Positions 1 to 6,905 of a DNA stretch of 14,556 bases are shown here, in pieces. The notes under the pieces are model-generated. The model searched no databases, was not told the DNA's origin, and saw only the letters and a program-made list of their open reading frames with translations. Both the position numbers and the translations under genes were made by a program. The stretch is from positions 1-14,556 of the forward strand of contig URQJ01000029.1 in the NCBI GenBank assembly GCA_900549945.1, read 5' to 3'. How positions within the stretch are numbered: position 1 is the first letter of the stretch; each line of letters opens with the position of its first letter. This DNA is from an uncultured Oscillospiraceae bacterium. GTDB taxonomy: Bacteria > Bacillota > Clostridia > Oscillospirales > Acutalibacteraceae.

Positions 1-374
1 GCATGCGCGCGCTGCGCGAGCTTTCGGTGCGCTCGCCGCTGCGCGAATGCGGGCTGACAAAGCCTGAGATCCGCCGGCTCTCGCGGGAGGCGGGGCTGTT
101 CACATGGGACAAGCCCGCCTATGCGTGCCTTGCGACACGCGTCCCAACCGGCGAACGCCTGACGCTCGAGAAGCTCGAAAATACCGAGCGCGCCGAAGAT
201 TTCCTCTTCTCCCTCGGCTTCACGGATTTCCGTGTGCGGCTCTCAAACGGCGCCGCGCGGCTGCAATTTCCCGAAAACCAGCTTCCGCGGCTGCTCGAGC
301 GCCGGGCGGAGATCCTTAGAGAGCTCAAAAAAACATACAGCGCCGTCATGCTAGATCTGGAGGTACGCAAATGA
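1..374 (+). CDS. larE: LarE, ATP-dependent sacrificial sulfur transferase (5'-truncated, C-terminal part)
   Basis: C-terminal 123 or so residues of LarE; the gene enters from outside the window, so the N-terminal PP-loop ATPase part is missing. LarE activates the carboxylates of the pyridinium-dicarboxylate mononucleotide made by LarB and converts them to thiocarboxylates in the cytoplasm. The visible segment carries the family motif KPAYACLATRVPTG; its cysteine (codon 126-128) aligns with the sacrificial sulfur-donor cysteine of Lactobacillus LarE. The only other cysteine in the fragment is upstream of it, so nothing here suggests an extra cluster-binding cysteine set, although the missing half cannot be judged. 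The TGA stop overlaps the larB ATG (ATGA), which implies translational coupling. Family assignment is firm because larB and larC follow. Confidence 0.9.
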   Translation, partial: MRALRELSVRSPLRECGLTKPEIRRLSREAGLFTWDKPAYACLATRVPTGERLTLEKLENTERAEDFLFSLGFTDFRVRLSNGAARLQFPENQLPRLLERRAEILRELKKTYSAVMLDLEVRK

Positions 375-1135
375 ACAACGAAGTCAAACAGATTTTAGAG
401 GCCGTTCAGCGCGGCGAAATGAATGTGGACGACGCGCTGCTGCGCATCAAGACCGAGCCGTTCGAGGACATCGGCTACGCGAAGGTGGACCTGCACCGCA
501 AGGTGCGCCAAGGCGCGGCCGAGGTGATCTACGGCGCGGGCAAAACGCCGGAACAGATCATCGGCATCGCGGAAACGATGAAGCGCGGCGGGCAGAACAC
601 GATCCTCATCACACGACTTTCGGCGGAAGCCGCCGAGATCGTCCAGAAGGCGCACGACCTGCACTACCATGCGGCGGCGCGCGTCGGCATCATCGGCGAG
701 ATGCCCGAAAAGAGCGGCATCGGCAAAATCGTCGTCGCCACCGGCGGCACGAGCGACATCCCGGTTTCCGAGGAGGCCGCGCTGACCGCCGAGGTGCTCG
801 GCAACGAGGTTGTGCGGCTGTACGACGTCGGCGTCGCCGGCCTGCACCGCCTTCTGGCGCACAAGGAGGCCATCATGTCCGCGAGCGTGATCGTCGCGAT
901 CGCCGGCATGGAGGGCGCGCTCGCCAGCGTGATCGGCGGCCTTGCGGACTGCCCGGTCATCGCGGTGCCGACCAGCGTGGGCTACGGCGCGTCGTTCGGC
1001 GGCGTTTCGGCACTGCTCTCGATGCTGAATTCCTGCGCGAGCGGCGTCTCCGTTGTGAATATCGACAACGGCTTCGGCGCGGGCTACCTTGCCAGTATGA
1101 TCAACCACATGGACGCGCAGCCGCAAAACGGCTGA
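371..1135 (+). CDS. larB: LarB, pyridinium-3,5-biscarboxylic acid mononucleotide synthase
   Basis: 254 aa, full length for LarB. The enzyme carboxylates and hydrolyses nicotinic acid adenine dinucleotide to pyridinium-3,5-biscarboxylic acid mononucleotide, the first step of nickel-pincer cofactor synthesis. Visible support: the conserved N-terminal block around residues 30-65 (FEDIGYAKVDLHR, then VIYGAGKTPEQI) and a C-terminal AIR-carboxylase (PurE)-like domain from about residue 115 on, with ATGGTSDIPVSEEA and the very conserved tail PTSVGYGASFGG, then NIDNGFGAGYLAS. The start is set by GGAGGT at 359-364, seven bases before the ATG, and by the 4-bp overlap with larE. It is followed 36 bp later by larC in the same operon. 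Nothing appears missing. Confidence 0.96.
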   Translation: MNNEVKQILEAVQRGEMNVDDALLRIKTEPFEDIGYAKVDLHRKVRQGAAEVIYGAGKTPEQIIGIAETMKRGGQNTILITRLSAEAAEIVQKAHDLHYHAAARVGIIGEMPEKSGIGKIVVATGGTSDIPVSEEAALTAEVLGNEVVRLYDVGVAGLHRLLAHKEAIMSASVIVAIAGMEGALASVIGGLADCPVIAVPTSVGYGASFGGVSALLSMLNSCASGVSVVNIDNGFGAGYLASMINHMDAQPQNG

Positions 1136-1171
1136 ACGCGCTTTGAACCGAAACAGAAAGGACTGAAGCCT

Positions 1172-2485
1172 ATGAAAACCCTATATCTCGACTGCGGCAT
1201 GGGCGCCGCCGGCGACATGCTGACCGCGGCGCTGCTCGAGCTTTTGCCCGACCGGCATGCGTTTCTCGACGAGCTCAACGGCCTCGGCATCCCGGGCGTG
1301 CACTTTCAGGCGGAGCCTGCCGTGAAATGCGGGATCACCGGCACGCACATGGCGGTCACCGTACACGGCGCGGAGGAGGAAAGCCACGACCACCACAGCC
1401 ACGAGCACACGCACGACCACGGGCATCCGCACGATCATGAGCATCCGCGCGACCATGAGCATCCGCACGACCATGAGCATCCGCACGATCACAAGCATCC
1501 GCACGACCATGAGCATCCGCACGACCACAGCCACGGCCACCACCATCACAGCGGACTGCACGACATCGAGCACATCGTGCGCGGTCACCTGCATCTGCCG
1601 CAGGCCGTGCAGGACGACGTGATGGCCGTATACGGCCTGATCGCCGAGGCCGAAAGCCACGCGCACGGCGTGCCCGTGACGGAGATCCACTTCCACGAGG
1701 TCGGCACGCTGGACGCAGTCGCCGACGTCACCGCCGTCTGCCTGCTGATGCACCGGCTCGCGCCGGACGAGGTGATCGTCTCCCCCGTGCACGTCGGCAG
1801 CGGTCAGGTGCGCTGTGCGCACGGCATTCTGCCCGTGCCCGCCCCGGCGACGGCGTTTATCCTGCGCGGCGTGCCGATCTACGGCGGCGACGTGCGCGGC
1901 GAGCTCTGTACGCCGACCGGCGCCGCGCTGCTCAAGCACTTCGCCACGCGCTTCGGCACGATGCCCGCGATGAAAACCGAAGCGATCGGCTACGGCATGG
2001 GCAAAAAGGATTTTGAGGCCGCAAACTGCGTGCGCGCCATGCTTGGCGAAGCCGAAAGCCGCGGCGACACGGTGCTCGAGCTTTCCTGCAACGTGGACGA
2101 CATGACCGCCGAGGCCGTCGGCTTCGCGATGGAGCGCCTTTTTGCAGGCGGCGCGCTCGAGGTTTACACCGTGCCGATCGGAATGAAGAAATCCCGCCCC
2201 GGCACGCTGCTGCGCGTGATGTGCCGCGAGCCGGACCGCGACGCGATGCTTTCCCTGCTCTTCCGGCACACGACGACGATCGGCGTGCGCGAGGCGGCGA
2301 CGCGCCGCTATGTGCTCGACCGCAGACTCGAAACGCTCGAGACGCCCTGCGGCCCGGTACGCCGCAAAACCTCCTCCGGCTACGGCGTGCGCCGCGCGAA
2401 ATACGAGTATGAGGATCTCGCCCGCATCGCCCGCGAAAAGGACATCAGCCTGCGGGAGGCCGAAGCGCTTCTCAAGGACTGCTGA
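1172..2485 (+). CDS. larC: LarC, nickel-inserting chelatase of the nickel-pincer cofactor, single continuous ORF with His-rich insert
   Basis: 437 aa. LarC inserts nickel into the bisthiocarboxylated mononucleotide in a CTP-dependent reaction. Family blocks in order: N-terminal YLDCGMGAAGDML (residues 5-17), a histidine-rich insert (72-126), HFHEVGTLDAVADV (about 173-190), GELCTPTGAALLKH, and the C-terminal NVDDMTAEAVGFAMERLF and PIGMKKSRPGTLLRV blocks. In Lactobacillus plantarum larC is read through a programmed frameshift joining LarC1 and LarC2; here both halves are in one frame and no shift is needed. The insert has 29 histidines in 55 residues, plausibly a nickel store or delivery segment (inference). 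AAAGGA at 1157-1162 lies nine bases before the ATG. It is the last gene of the operon, with a terminator at 2509-2552. Confidence 0.96.
   Translation: MKTLYLDCGMGAAGDMLTAALLELLPDRHAFLDELNGLGIPGVHFQAEPAVKCGITGTHMAVTVHGAEEESHDHHSHEHTHDHGHPHDHEHPRDHEHPHDHEHPHDHKHPHDHEHPHDHSHGHHHHSGLHDIEHIVRGHLHLPQAVQDDVMAVYGLIAEAESHAHGVPVTEIHFHEVGTLDAVADVTAVCLLMHRLAPDEVIVSPVHVGSGQVRCAHGILPVPAPATAFILRGVPIYGGDVRGELCTPTGAALLKHFATRFGTMPAMKTEAIGYGMGKKDFEAANCVRAMLGEAESRGDTVLELSCNVDDMTAEAVGFAMERLFAGGALEVYTVPIGMKKSRPGTLLRVMCREPDRDAMLSLLFRHTTTIGVREAATRRYVLDRRLETLETPCGPVRRKTSSGYGVRRAKYEYEDLARIAREKDISLREAEALLKDC
1424..1531 (+). repeat. Six tandem 18-bp units encoding His-Pro-His-Asp-His-Glu in larC
   Basis: Six consecutive 18-bp units of the form CATCCGCACGACCATGAG, with few differences between copies. 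They encode HPHDHE, HPRDHE, HPHDHE, HPHDHK, HPHDHE and HPHDHS (LarC residues 85-120). The bases are nearly as conserved as the residues, which fits recent expansion by replication slippage. Because units are in-frame multiples of 18 bp, copy-number change would lengthen or shorten the metal-binding arm without breaking LarC. The segment sits inside a larger His-rich stretch (about 1385-1549). Confidence 0.92.
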
Positions 2486-2508
2486 GGCCGCGCGAAAATC
2501 AAATAAGC

Positions 2509-2552
2509 AAAGACCGGCTGCGGGAGCTTTTCCCGTTCAGCCGGTCTTTTTT
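2509..2552 (+). terminator. Intrinsic terminator after larC, probably bidirectional
   Basis: A 12-bp perfect stem, AAAGACCGGCTG (2509-2520) with CAGCCGGTCTTT (2538-2549), is followed by T to 2552. A second nested stem, CGGGA/TCCCG (2521-2525/2531-2535), extends it. It lies 23 bp past the larC stop. On the minus strand the same hairpin is followed by a weaker U-rich run, and it sits 14 bp past the stop of the convergent gene ending at 2566, so it may serve both. Confidence 0.9.
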
Positions 2553-2565
2553 GCGTCTTGCGCAT

Positions 2566-4137
2566 TTAAATGTGTGTCCCTTGCGGCACTCTGTTCCGCA
2601 GCGCCTGCCGCGCGCGGTGCTCCGTCAGGTTGAAGCTGAGCCCACTGCCGTCCTCGTGGTAGAGCGTGTAATCGTCTAGGAAGCGCCGCGCATTCGAGCG
2701 CGTCACACGGTCGGCGGCCGGGTCGCTCTCCAGCCGCACCGCGTCGGGCACGGCGCTCGCGCCGAGCTGCTCGAAGTAGCCGCGGTCGAGCGTCCAATCC
2801 GCGCCCGCGCACACGCGGTCGGCATTGCAGCGGGAGACAAACGACGGCGCATCGGAAAACGCCAGAACGCCGAACATCACGGTGCACACGGCGAGCGCAA
2901 GCGGCACAAAGGGCACGCGGCGCGAAATCACGCGGGCGAGCAGCAGGAGAAACACGAGCGCGGCGGCCAGCATGAACCACAGCGTGTAGACGCGCGAGAG
3001 CGTCAAGCCGAACGCATCGACGTAGAGCAGCATTTTCGAGACAGCCGTCGCGGTGAGGATCAGCGACGCGGCACTGAGCAAAGCGACGCAGACGCGCGGC
3101 GCCGTGTTTTTCCCCGCGCGTTTCGCAAACAGGGCGAGCAGGTACGCGAGGCCGCCGTTCAGCACAAGGACCGCGCACAGCTCAAAGAAACCCTGCCGCG
3201 CGTACTCGGCGTGGGTGAACTGCGCCGGCAGCACGCCGGAAAATGCCGAGGTGAAATACGGGAGCTGCGCGATAAAAAAGAGCAGGTAGACGAGCAGCAC
3301 CGGCACGCAGGCCGCGACGACCGCGGTGCGCGGCAGAATGTGCGCCGCCGTGCGGAAGCGCGCGCAGCTTTCCGCACGCATGCCCGCGCAGGCGCCGCGG
3401 CTGCCGGAGATCCACAGGCCGAAGATGTACATGGCAACGGGCAGAGCCAGCACGATGTAGACGGCCTGCTCAAAAAAGCTGAACTGCGGCAGCTCGAAGG
3501 CAAAGATCCCGTCGAGCATCGCGCGGAAGCCCGCGTCAAACGAGAGCAGGGAAACGGCGATAGCGGTCGGGAAAACCGAGAGCAGAAGCCCGAGCAGCAC
3601 GAGGCCGACCGTGCGCGCCGCTTTTTTCTCCCCCAGCGCTTTTCCGTTCAGGGGCACGGTAAAGAGCGCCGGGAACAGCGCGCCGAACGAGGCGAACGGC
3701 ATCGCGAAAACCGCCTTGAGCAAATCGAAATCGAAGAAGCGGCCGGGCCGCGGCTCAACCTGCACGTCCATCGATTTGTAGACGAAATACGTGTAGCCGA
3801 ACTGACAGAACGCCGCGGTAAAAAAGGTCAGCATACCGCTCGGCACCAGCGCAAACACGAGCGAGAACAACCCTGTGAGCGCGCCCGCCGCAATGGACGC
3901 CGCATTCGGCCGGATTTTCGCGTGCGCCATATACGCCGCGGAAACGGCGAGCAAAAGGAAAACGAACAGTGTGCGCCCGATTCCAGCCGGCGAGAAAAAG
4001 AACATGCGGATGTAAAAGTAACTGAGCAGCAGCACGGCGGCCGCCAACAGCTTCTGCGCCAGCGTGTACCGCCGCCTTGCCGGAATCACCGGCGCAGGCA
4101 AAGCGGCCTGCGGCGCGCTGAGCGGCATATCATTCAT
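2566..4137 (-). CDS. DUF4173/DUF4153-like polytopic membrane protein
   Basis: 523 aa from the chosen start. An upstream in-frame ATG at 4215 would add 26 residues but lies deep inside the preceding XRE gene; the ATG at 4135-4137 overlaps that gene's stop by 8 bp and has an AAGGGGG ribosome binding site about eight bases upstream. The protein has many hydrophobic segments over residues 26-430 (LLAAAVLLLSYFYI, LFVFLLLAVSAAYMA, and more), hence a multi-pass membrane protein. A soluble C-terminal tail of about 90 residues includes a motif NADRVCAGADWTLDRGYFEQ, then SAVPDAV, which resembles the tail of DUF4173 proteins. Molecular function is unknown. Its position behind a DUF2975-XRE pair suggests it is controlled with them. 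Domain call is from pattern memory; moderately sure. Confidence 0.75.
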   Translation of the reverse strand: MNDMPLSAPQAALPAPVIPARRRYTLAQKLLAAAVLLLSYFYIRMFFFSPAGIGRTLFVFLLLAVSAAYMAHAKIRPNAASIAAGALTGLFSLVFALVPSGMLTFFTAAFCQFGYTYFVYKSMDVQVEPRPGRFFDFDLLKAVFAMPFASFGALFPALFTVPLNGKALGEKKAARTVGLVLLGLLLSVFPTAIAVSLLSFDAGFRAMLDGIFAFELPQFSFFEQAVYIVLALPVAMYIFGLWISGSRGACAGMRAESCARFRTAAHILPRTAVVAACVPVLLVYLLFFIAQLPYFTSAFSGVLPAQFTHAEYARQGFFELCAVLVLNGGLAYLLALFAKRAGKNTAPRVCVALLSAASLILTATAVSKMLLYVDAFGLTLSRVYTLWFMLAAALVFLLLLARVISRRVPFVPLALAVCTVMFGVLAFSDAPSFVSRCNADRVCAGADWTLDRGYFEQLGASAVPDAVRLESDPAADRVTRSNARRFLDDYTLYHEDGSGLSFNLTEHRARQALRNRVPQGTHI

Positions 4138-4357
4138 GTGAATCGCCCCCTTCCCCGTCGCTGCGGAATTCGAGAATGTCCTCCACCCGGCAGTCCAGCG
4201 CCTTGCAGATCGCATCGAGCGTGGAAAAGCGGATGGCCTTCGCTTTGTTGTTTTTCAAAATGGAAAGGTTCGCCAGCGTGATGCCCACGCGCTCGGAAAG
4301 CTCGTTGAGCGGCATCTTGCGCCGTGCCATCATCACATCGAGATTCACTACGATCAC
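4130..4357 (-). CDS. Small XRE/YozG-like helix-turn-helix regulator
   Basis: 75 aa, nearly all one HTH domain: the helices run from about residue 5 to 65, with ELSERVGITLANLSILKNNK as the turn and recognition helix and FSTLDAICKALDCRVEDILEF as the typical C-terminal helices of this group. The start codon is GTG (4355-4357), preceded by AGGAGGGCG at a good distance; that ribosome binding site overlaps the TAG stop of the upstream DUF2975 gene, and the gap between the two genes is only 11 bp. Small XRE proteins of this type are often paired with DUF2975 membrane proteins in Clostridia, and such pairs probably act in membrane-linked transcription control; the signal and targets are not visible here. 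Confidence 0.9.
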   Translation of the reverse strand: MIVVNLDVMMARRKMPLNELSERVGITLANLSILKNNKAKAIRFSTLDAICKALDCRVEDILEFRSDGEGGDSHE

Positions 4358-4368
4358 AGCGCGCCCTC

Positions 4369-4821
4369 CTATATCGTAAAGTCGTTTTCAGCCTTGACCT
4401 CGGCTGCCTTGGCGATCACATTTTTCACGACGCGCAGGATCACGCACATGAACAGCGACGCAAAGGCGATGAAGGCCGCAAACTGGAAATAGACGGTCAA
4501 AACCGCGAAAACGGCGCATTCGGCGAGACAGCAGTAGGAGACGAGCCGGAGATTGCCGACGGCCTTGTCGGTAAAGATCGCCTCGCGCTGCACCTTGCGC
4601 AGCAAAGAGAGCAGCGCGAAGGCCGCCGTATAAGCCGGGACAAGCGCCGCGTAGAGCAGCGCCGTGACCGCCGTGCGGTCCAGCCCCGGGCGCGCGGTGA
4701 TTTCCAGATACCAGCCGATGATCGACGGCAGCGTGCAGGTCAGCACGACGAGCAGCACGAGCGCCGCGCCGGTAAAAATCAGTGAGAGGACGGTGGATGC
4801 TTTTTCGGATATTCTGAACAC
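4369..4821 (-). CDS. DUF2975 family membrane protein, first gene of the operon (GTG start preferred)
   Basis: 150 aa from GTG at 4819-4821. An in-frame ATG at 4902 would give 177 aa, but the extra segment contains a consensus promoter (4853-4881), so a transcript from it could not encode those residues. GAGGG at 4828-4832, six bases before the GTG, supports the shorter form. Four hydrophobic segments are visible: LSLIFTGAALVLLVVLTC, TAVTALLYAALVPAYTAAFALL, a segment in LVSYCCLAECAVFAVLTVYF, and AAFIAFASLFMCVIL. The linker REAIFTDKAVGNLRLVSYCC and the tail VVKNVIAKAAEVKAENDFTI are DUF2975 hallmarks. It is translated just ahead of the XRE gene, likely its partner. Function unknown. Confidence 0.85.
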   Translation of the reverse strand: MFRISEKASTVLSLIFTGAALVLLVVLTCTLPSIIGWYLEITARPGLDRTAVTALLYAALVPAYTAAFALLSLLRKVQREAIFTDKAVGNLRLVSYCCLAECAVFAVLTVYFQFAAFIAFASLFMCVILRVVKNVIAKAAEVKAENDFTI

Positions 4822-4852
4822 AGGATTCCCTCTTTTCTGTTTCTTTACGGAA

Positions 4853-4881
4853 AGCATAGCACGCACGATCTTGTTTGTCAA
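4853..4881 (-). promoter_or_regulatory. Consensus sigma-A promoter of the DUF2975-XRE-DUF4173 operon
   Basis: Reading the minus strand, TTGACA (4876-4881) is followed by exactly 17 bases and TATGCT (4853-4858). Transcription would start near 4846, leaving a leader of about 25 nt before the GTG at 4821. The stretch upstream (4882-4920) is strongly AT-rich, as expected for an UP-like region. The match fixes the start of the first gene. Confidence 0.85.
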
Positions 4882-5017
4882 CATATTTTTATCGTTTTTC
4901 AATAATTATATTTTGTTTTACAGTAAATACCGATTTTCCGCACGCACAAAACGAGAGGCCGAAAGCTGCGTTGCGGAAAACTCAGCACCACAGGATCACC
5001 CGGTGTGCCCGCAAGGC

Positions 5018-5053
5018 AAAAAACAAGGGCGCCCGATCGCTCGGGAGCCCTTG
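5018..5053 (-). terminator. Intrinsic terminator of spoIVB
   Basis: On the minus strand CAAGGGC (5047-5053) pairs with GCCCTTG (5024-5030), continued inward by CCCG/CGGG across one T/C mismatch with a 6-nt loop, and followed by six U (5018-5023). It starts 7 bp after the spoIVB stop. Confidence 0.93.
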
Positions 5054-5059
5054 CCGCCG

Positions 5060-6241
5060 CTATCCGGCCTGTTCCAGCATGGTTTCCGCAAAAATGCCGT
5101 AGCCGCGTGTCGGATCATCCACAAAAACATGCGTCACCGCGCCGGCGAGCTTGCCGTCCTGCAAAATAGGACAGCCGCTCATGCCCTGCACGATGCCGCC
5201 TGTTTCTGCAAGCAGGTCGGGATCCGTCACGCGAACGACGAGCGTCTTTGTCTCCTGCCGCGCGTCCGTGCTCACGCGCTCGATCTCCGCGTCGAAAAGC
5301 TGCACGCCGTTTTCATCGATCGTCGCCGCGATCTGCACGGGACCAGTGTGCACGGCCGCGCGGTCGAGCACCTCGACCGTCTGCCCGCTGTGCAGCGTTT
5401 TCAGCGTGCCGTAAATGCCGAGTTCGGTGTTCTGCGTAAGCGTGCCGAGGCTGTCGCCGCCGGTGAAGTATCCGCGCAGGCGGCCCGGCTCACCGGTTCG
5501 GCCCGGCTCGATGCCGCAGATGGAAATGGCCGCCGGCTCGCCGGTGCGGATCGCGAGCACATCCTTCGTATCCGAATCGCAGATACCGTGGCCTAGCGCC
5601 GCAAAGGACGCGCCGTCCGCACTGTAGAATGTCACGGTGCCGATCCCCGCCGCGCTGTCCCGAATCCACATGCCCGCCTTGAATACGCCGTCGGCACGCA
5701 CAGGGGTCAGCGTCGTCTCATACGTCCTTTCGCCGCGCCGCATCGTCAGCGAAACGGCATCGCCCGAGGAGAGCACCGCGGCAAGTGCCGCGTTCGTCTC
5801 CACCGGCGCGCCGTTTGCGGAAAGCACGTAGTCACCCGCCTCGATACCCGCATCTTTTGCCGGGCAGCACACCGCGTTTTCGGTATAAATGTCCGAAAGC
5901 GCGGCTACAATAACACCGTCGGAAAAAAGCTTGATGCCGAACACATCGCCGCCGAGCTGAACCGTGCGGCTCTGCGCCGACTCGGCCGTGCCGCCGAAAA
6001 CGGAAGCTGCGCGCACGTTCTCCGGGCCGTCCTCCTGTGTGAGATACAGGTCAAAGACGCCGCAGACCGTGAGCATCAGAACGGCTGTTGTGCCGACAGC
6101 CGCCGCAAAGGTGCGGATGCTTTCCGAAACCGAAACGGCACGGCGCTTTTTCCGCGCGCCGCCCAGCGCTTCATTTTCATTTTGCAATGCGTTTTCATCC
6201 CCCTTCTTTTTTCGGAAAAGCTGCGCGCTCTTCCGTACCAT
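5060..6241 (-). CDS. spoIVB: SpoIVB, stage IV sporulation serine peptidase (family S55)
   Basis: 393 aa. SpoIVB is made in the forespore, crosses the inner forespore membrane and signals to the mother cell to activate pro-sigma-K processing. A basic N-terminus precedes one membrane segment (about residues 45-66). A PDZ domain follows (about 100-180, core DAGIEAGDYVLSANGAPVET). The peptidase part has the expected triad: His218 in LGHGIC, Asp340 in VTDPDLL and Ser355 in IVQGMSGCPIL. The Asp-Ser spacing of 15 equals Bacillus subtilis Asp363/Ser378. The residue two after the catalytic serine, usually Ser (GMSGSP), is Cys here. ATG at 6239-6241 has a GGGGTGG site seven bases upstream. It is monocistronic, with its own terminator. 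No convincing forespore sigma promoter was found. Confidence 0.96.
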   Translation of the reverse strand: MVRKSAQLFRKKKGDENALQNENEALGGARKKRRAVSVSESIRTFAAAVGTTAVLMLTVCGVFDLYLTQEDGPENVRAASVFGGTAESAQSRTVQLGGDVFGIKLFSDGVIVAALSDIYTENAVCCPAKDAGIEAGDYVLSANGAPVETNAALAAVLSSGDAVSLTMRRGERTYETTLTPVRADGVFKAGMWIRDSAAGIGTVTFYSADGASFAALGHGICDSDTKDVLAIRTGEPAAISICGIEPGRTGEPGRLRGYFTGGDSLGTLTQNTELGIYGTLKTLHSGQTVEVLDRAAVHTGPVQIAATIDENGVQLFDAEIERVSTDARQETKTLVVRVTDPDLLAETGGIVQGMSGCPILQDGKLAGAVTHVFVDDPTRGYGIFAETMLEQAG

Positions 6242-6750
6242 TATCGTTCCACCCCATTCGAAAAGTATTTGCGGAAATTAAAAACACCTCTGCACAACGG
6301 ATACAATTCCGAATGCGCAAAGGCGATTGCTTTTGGTCTGCCGCACTGCCGGCTTGCAATGCCGGCAGAGGACAGTTATAAAAAGTGGGGGTAAGTTTCA
6401 AATCGGAATCCGCCCGATGCCGGGCGGCTGACATTCCGGTTCGTAGAAAAAAAGGAAATGAAGGAAGTAAATGAAAGTGTGTCAGGTGCTTTCTCTCCTG
6501 AGCACGGTTATAGTATATAGGGCCAATGTGAAAAGAGCATTTCATTTTCGTGAAAATTATCAGAAGTTTTTTTGAAGCGAATATGAACGCCTAAATCCGC
6601 CCCTTTCCGCACTGTATCCTGCCCGGCCGGGCCCTATTGTACACCCAGCCAAAAAGCCCGCGGCGCCGCCTTCCGCCCCCTGAAAACCGCGCTGTCTGCT
6701 CCCCCGCCATACACAGGATGCGGCGCGCAAAAATAAATATTGAAACCCGA
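6242..6750. other. Non-coding region between spoIVB and the csp promoter
   Basis: About 500 bp without a credible gene. It holds a perfect 8-bp stem-loop CTGCCGGC/GCCGGCAG (6346-6353/6361-6368, 7-nt loop), and a compound hairpin at 6404-6438 with inner arms CCGCCCG/CGGGCGG around a 4-nt loop and outer arms CGGAAT/ATTCCG, neither followed by a U-tract. It also holds a 12-bp GC palindrome at 6621-6632. The spoIVB promoter should lie near its left end but I could not identify it. A 116-residue reading frame (6195-6545, minus) overlaps the start of spoIVB and has no family features. No known RNA family was recognised. Confidence 0.5.
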
Positions 6751-6779
6751 TTGACTTTGAGAGGAAAAGCTGTTATACT
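6751..6779 (+). promoter_or_regulatory. Strong sigma-A promoter of csp with UP-like element
   Basis: TTGACT (6751-6756), 17-base spacer, TATACT (6774-6779). An A/T-rich block (6729-6745) sits where an UP element would be. Predicted start near 6786, giving a leader of about 120 nt before the csp ATG; long leaders are typical of cold-shock genes. Confidence 0.88.
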
Positions 6780-6812
6780 TTGATAAGTGTAATAAACAAA
6801 AACAATGTCTCA

Positions 6813-6859
6813 CAGTTCTTGTAAGTCATGTTTGTGGTTTACAAGGGCTGCGTTTTTTT
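6813..6859 (+). promoter_or_regulatory. Terminator-like hairpin in the csp leader (candidate attenuator)
   Basis: CAGTTCTTGTAA (6813-6824) pairs over all 12 positions (two of them G-U) with TTACAAGGGCTG (6839-6850) around a 14-nt loop, and after two bases comes a run of seven T (6853-6859). This lies between the csp promoter and the gene, so it would end transcripts before csp if it works as a terminator. A short A-rich segment at the 5' end of the leader (6797-6803) can pair with the U-run and could act as an anti-terminator. Function is inferred from structure only. Confidence 0.55.
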
Positions 6860-6905
6860 GTATGGCGTTTACGAGCACGAGTTATTTTTAACGGAGGTAC
6901 CCACA

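Noticed and set aside
1424..1531. Evenly spaced repeat that could look like a CRISPR or minisatellite
   Set aside because: Units are contiguous with no spacers, in frame, and encode the His-rich arm of LarC.
1181..2269. 362-residue reading frame on the minus strand opposite larC
   Set aside because: It mirrors larC codon structure in GC-rich DNA and has no family features or ribosome binding site; larC is certain.
3211..4281. 356-residue plus-strand frame opposite the DUF4173-like gene
   Set aside because: Composition is Arg/Glu/Gln/His-rich as expected of an antisense frame in GC-rich DNA, and it also covers most of the XRE gene on the other strand.
6195..6545. 116-residue minus-strand frame upstream of and overlapping spoIVB
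   Set aside because: It overlaps the supported spoIVB start in another frame, has no ribosome binding site that I can see, and its composition is not protein-like.
6621..6632. GCCCGGCCGGGC palindrome
   Set aside because: A low-complexity GC palindrome with no loop, promoter or gene context.
6828..6905. N-terminal extension of the cold-shock protein
   Set aside because: The frame is open, but GGAGGT at 6893 and the family length point to ATG 6906, and the extension covers the leader hairpin.
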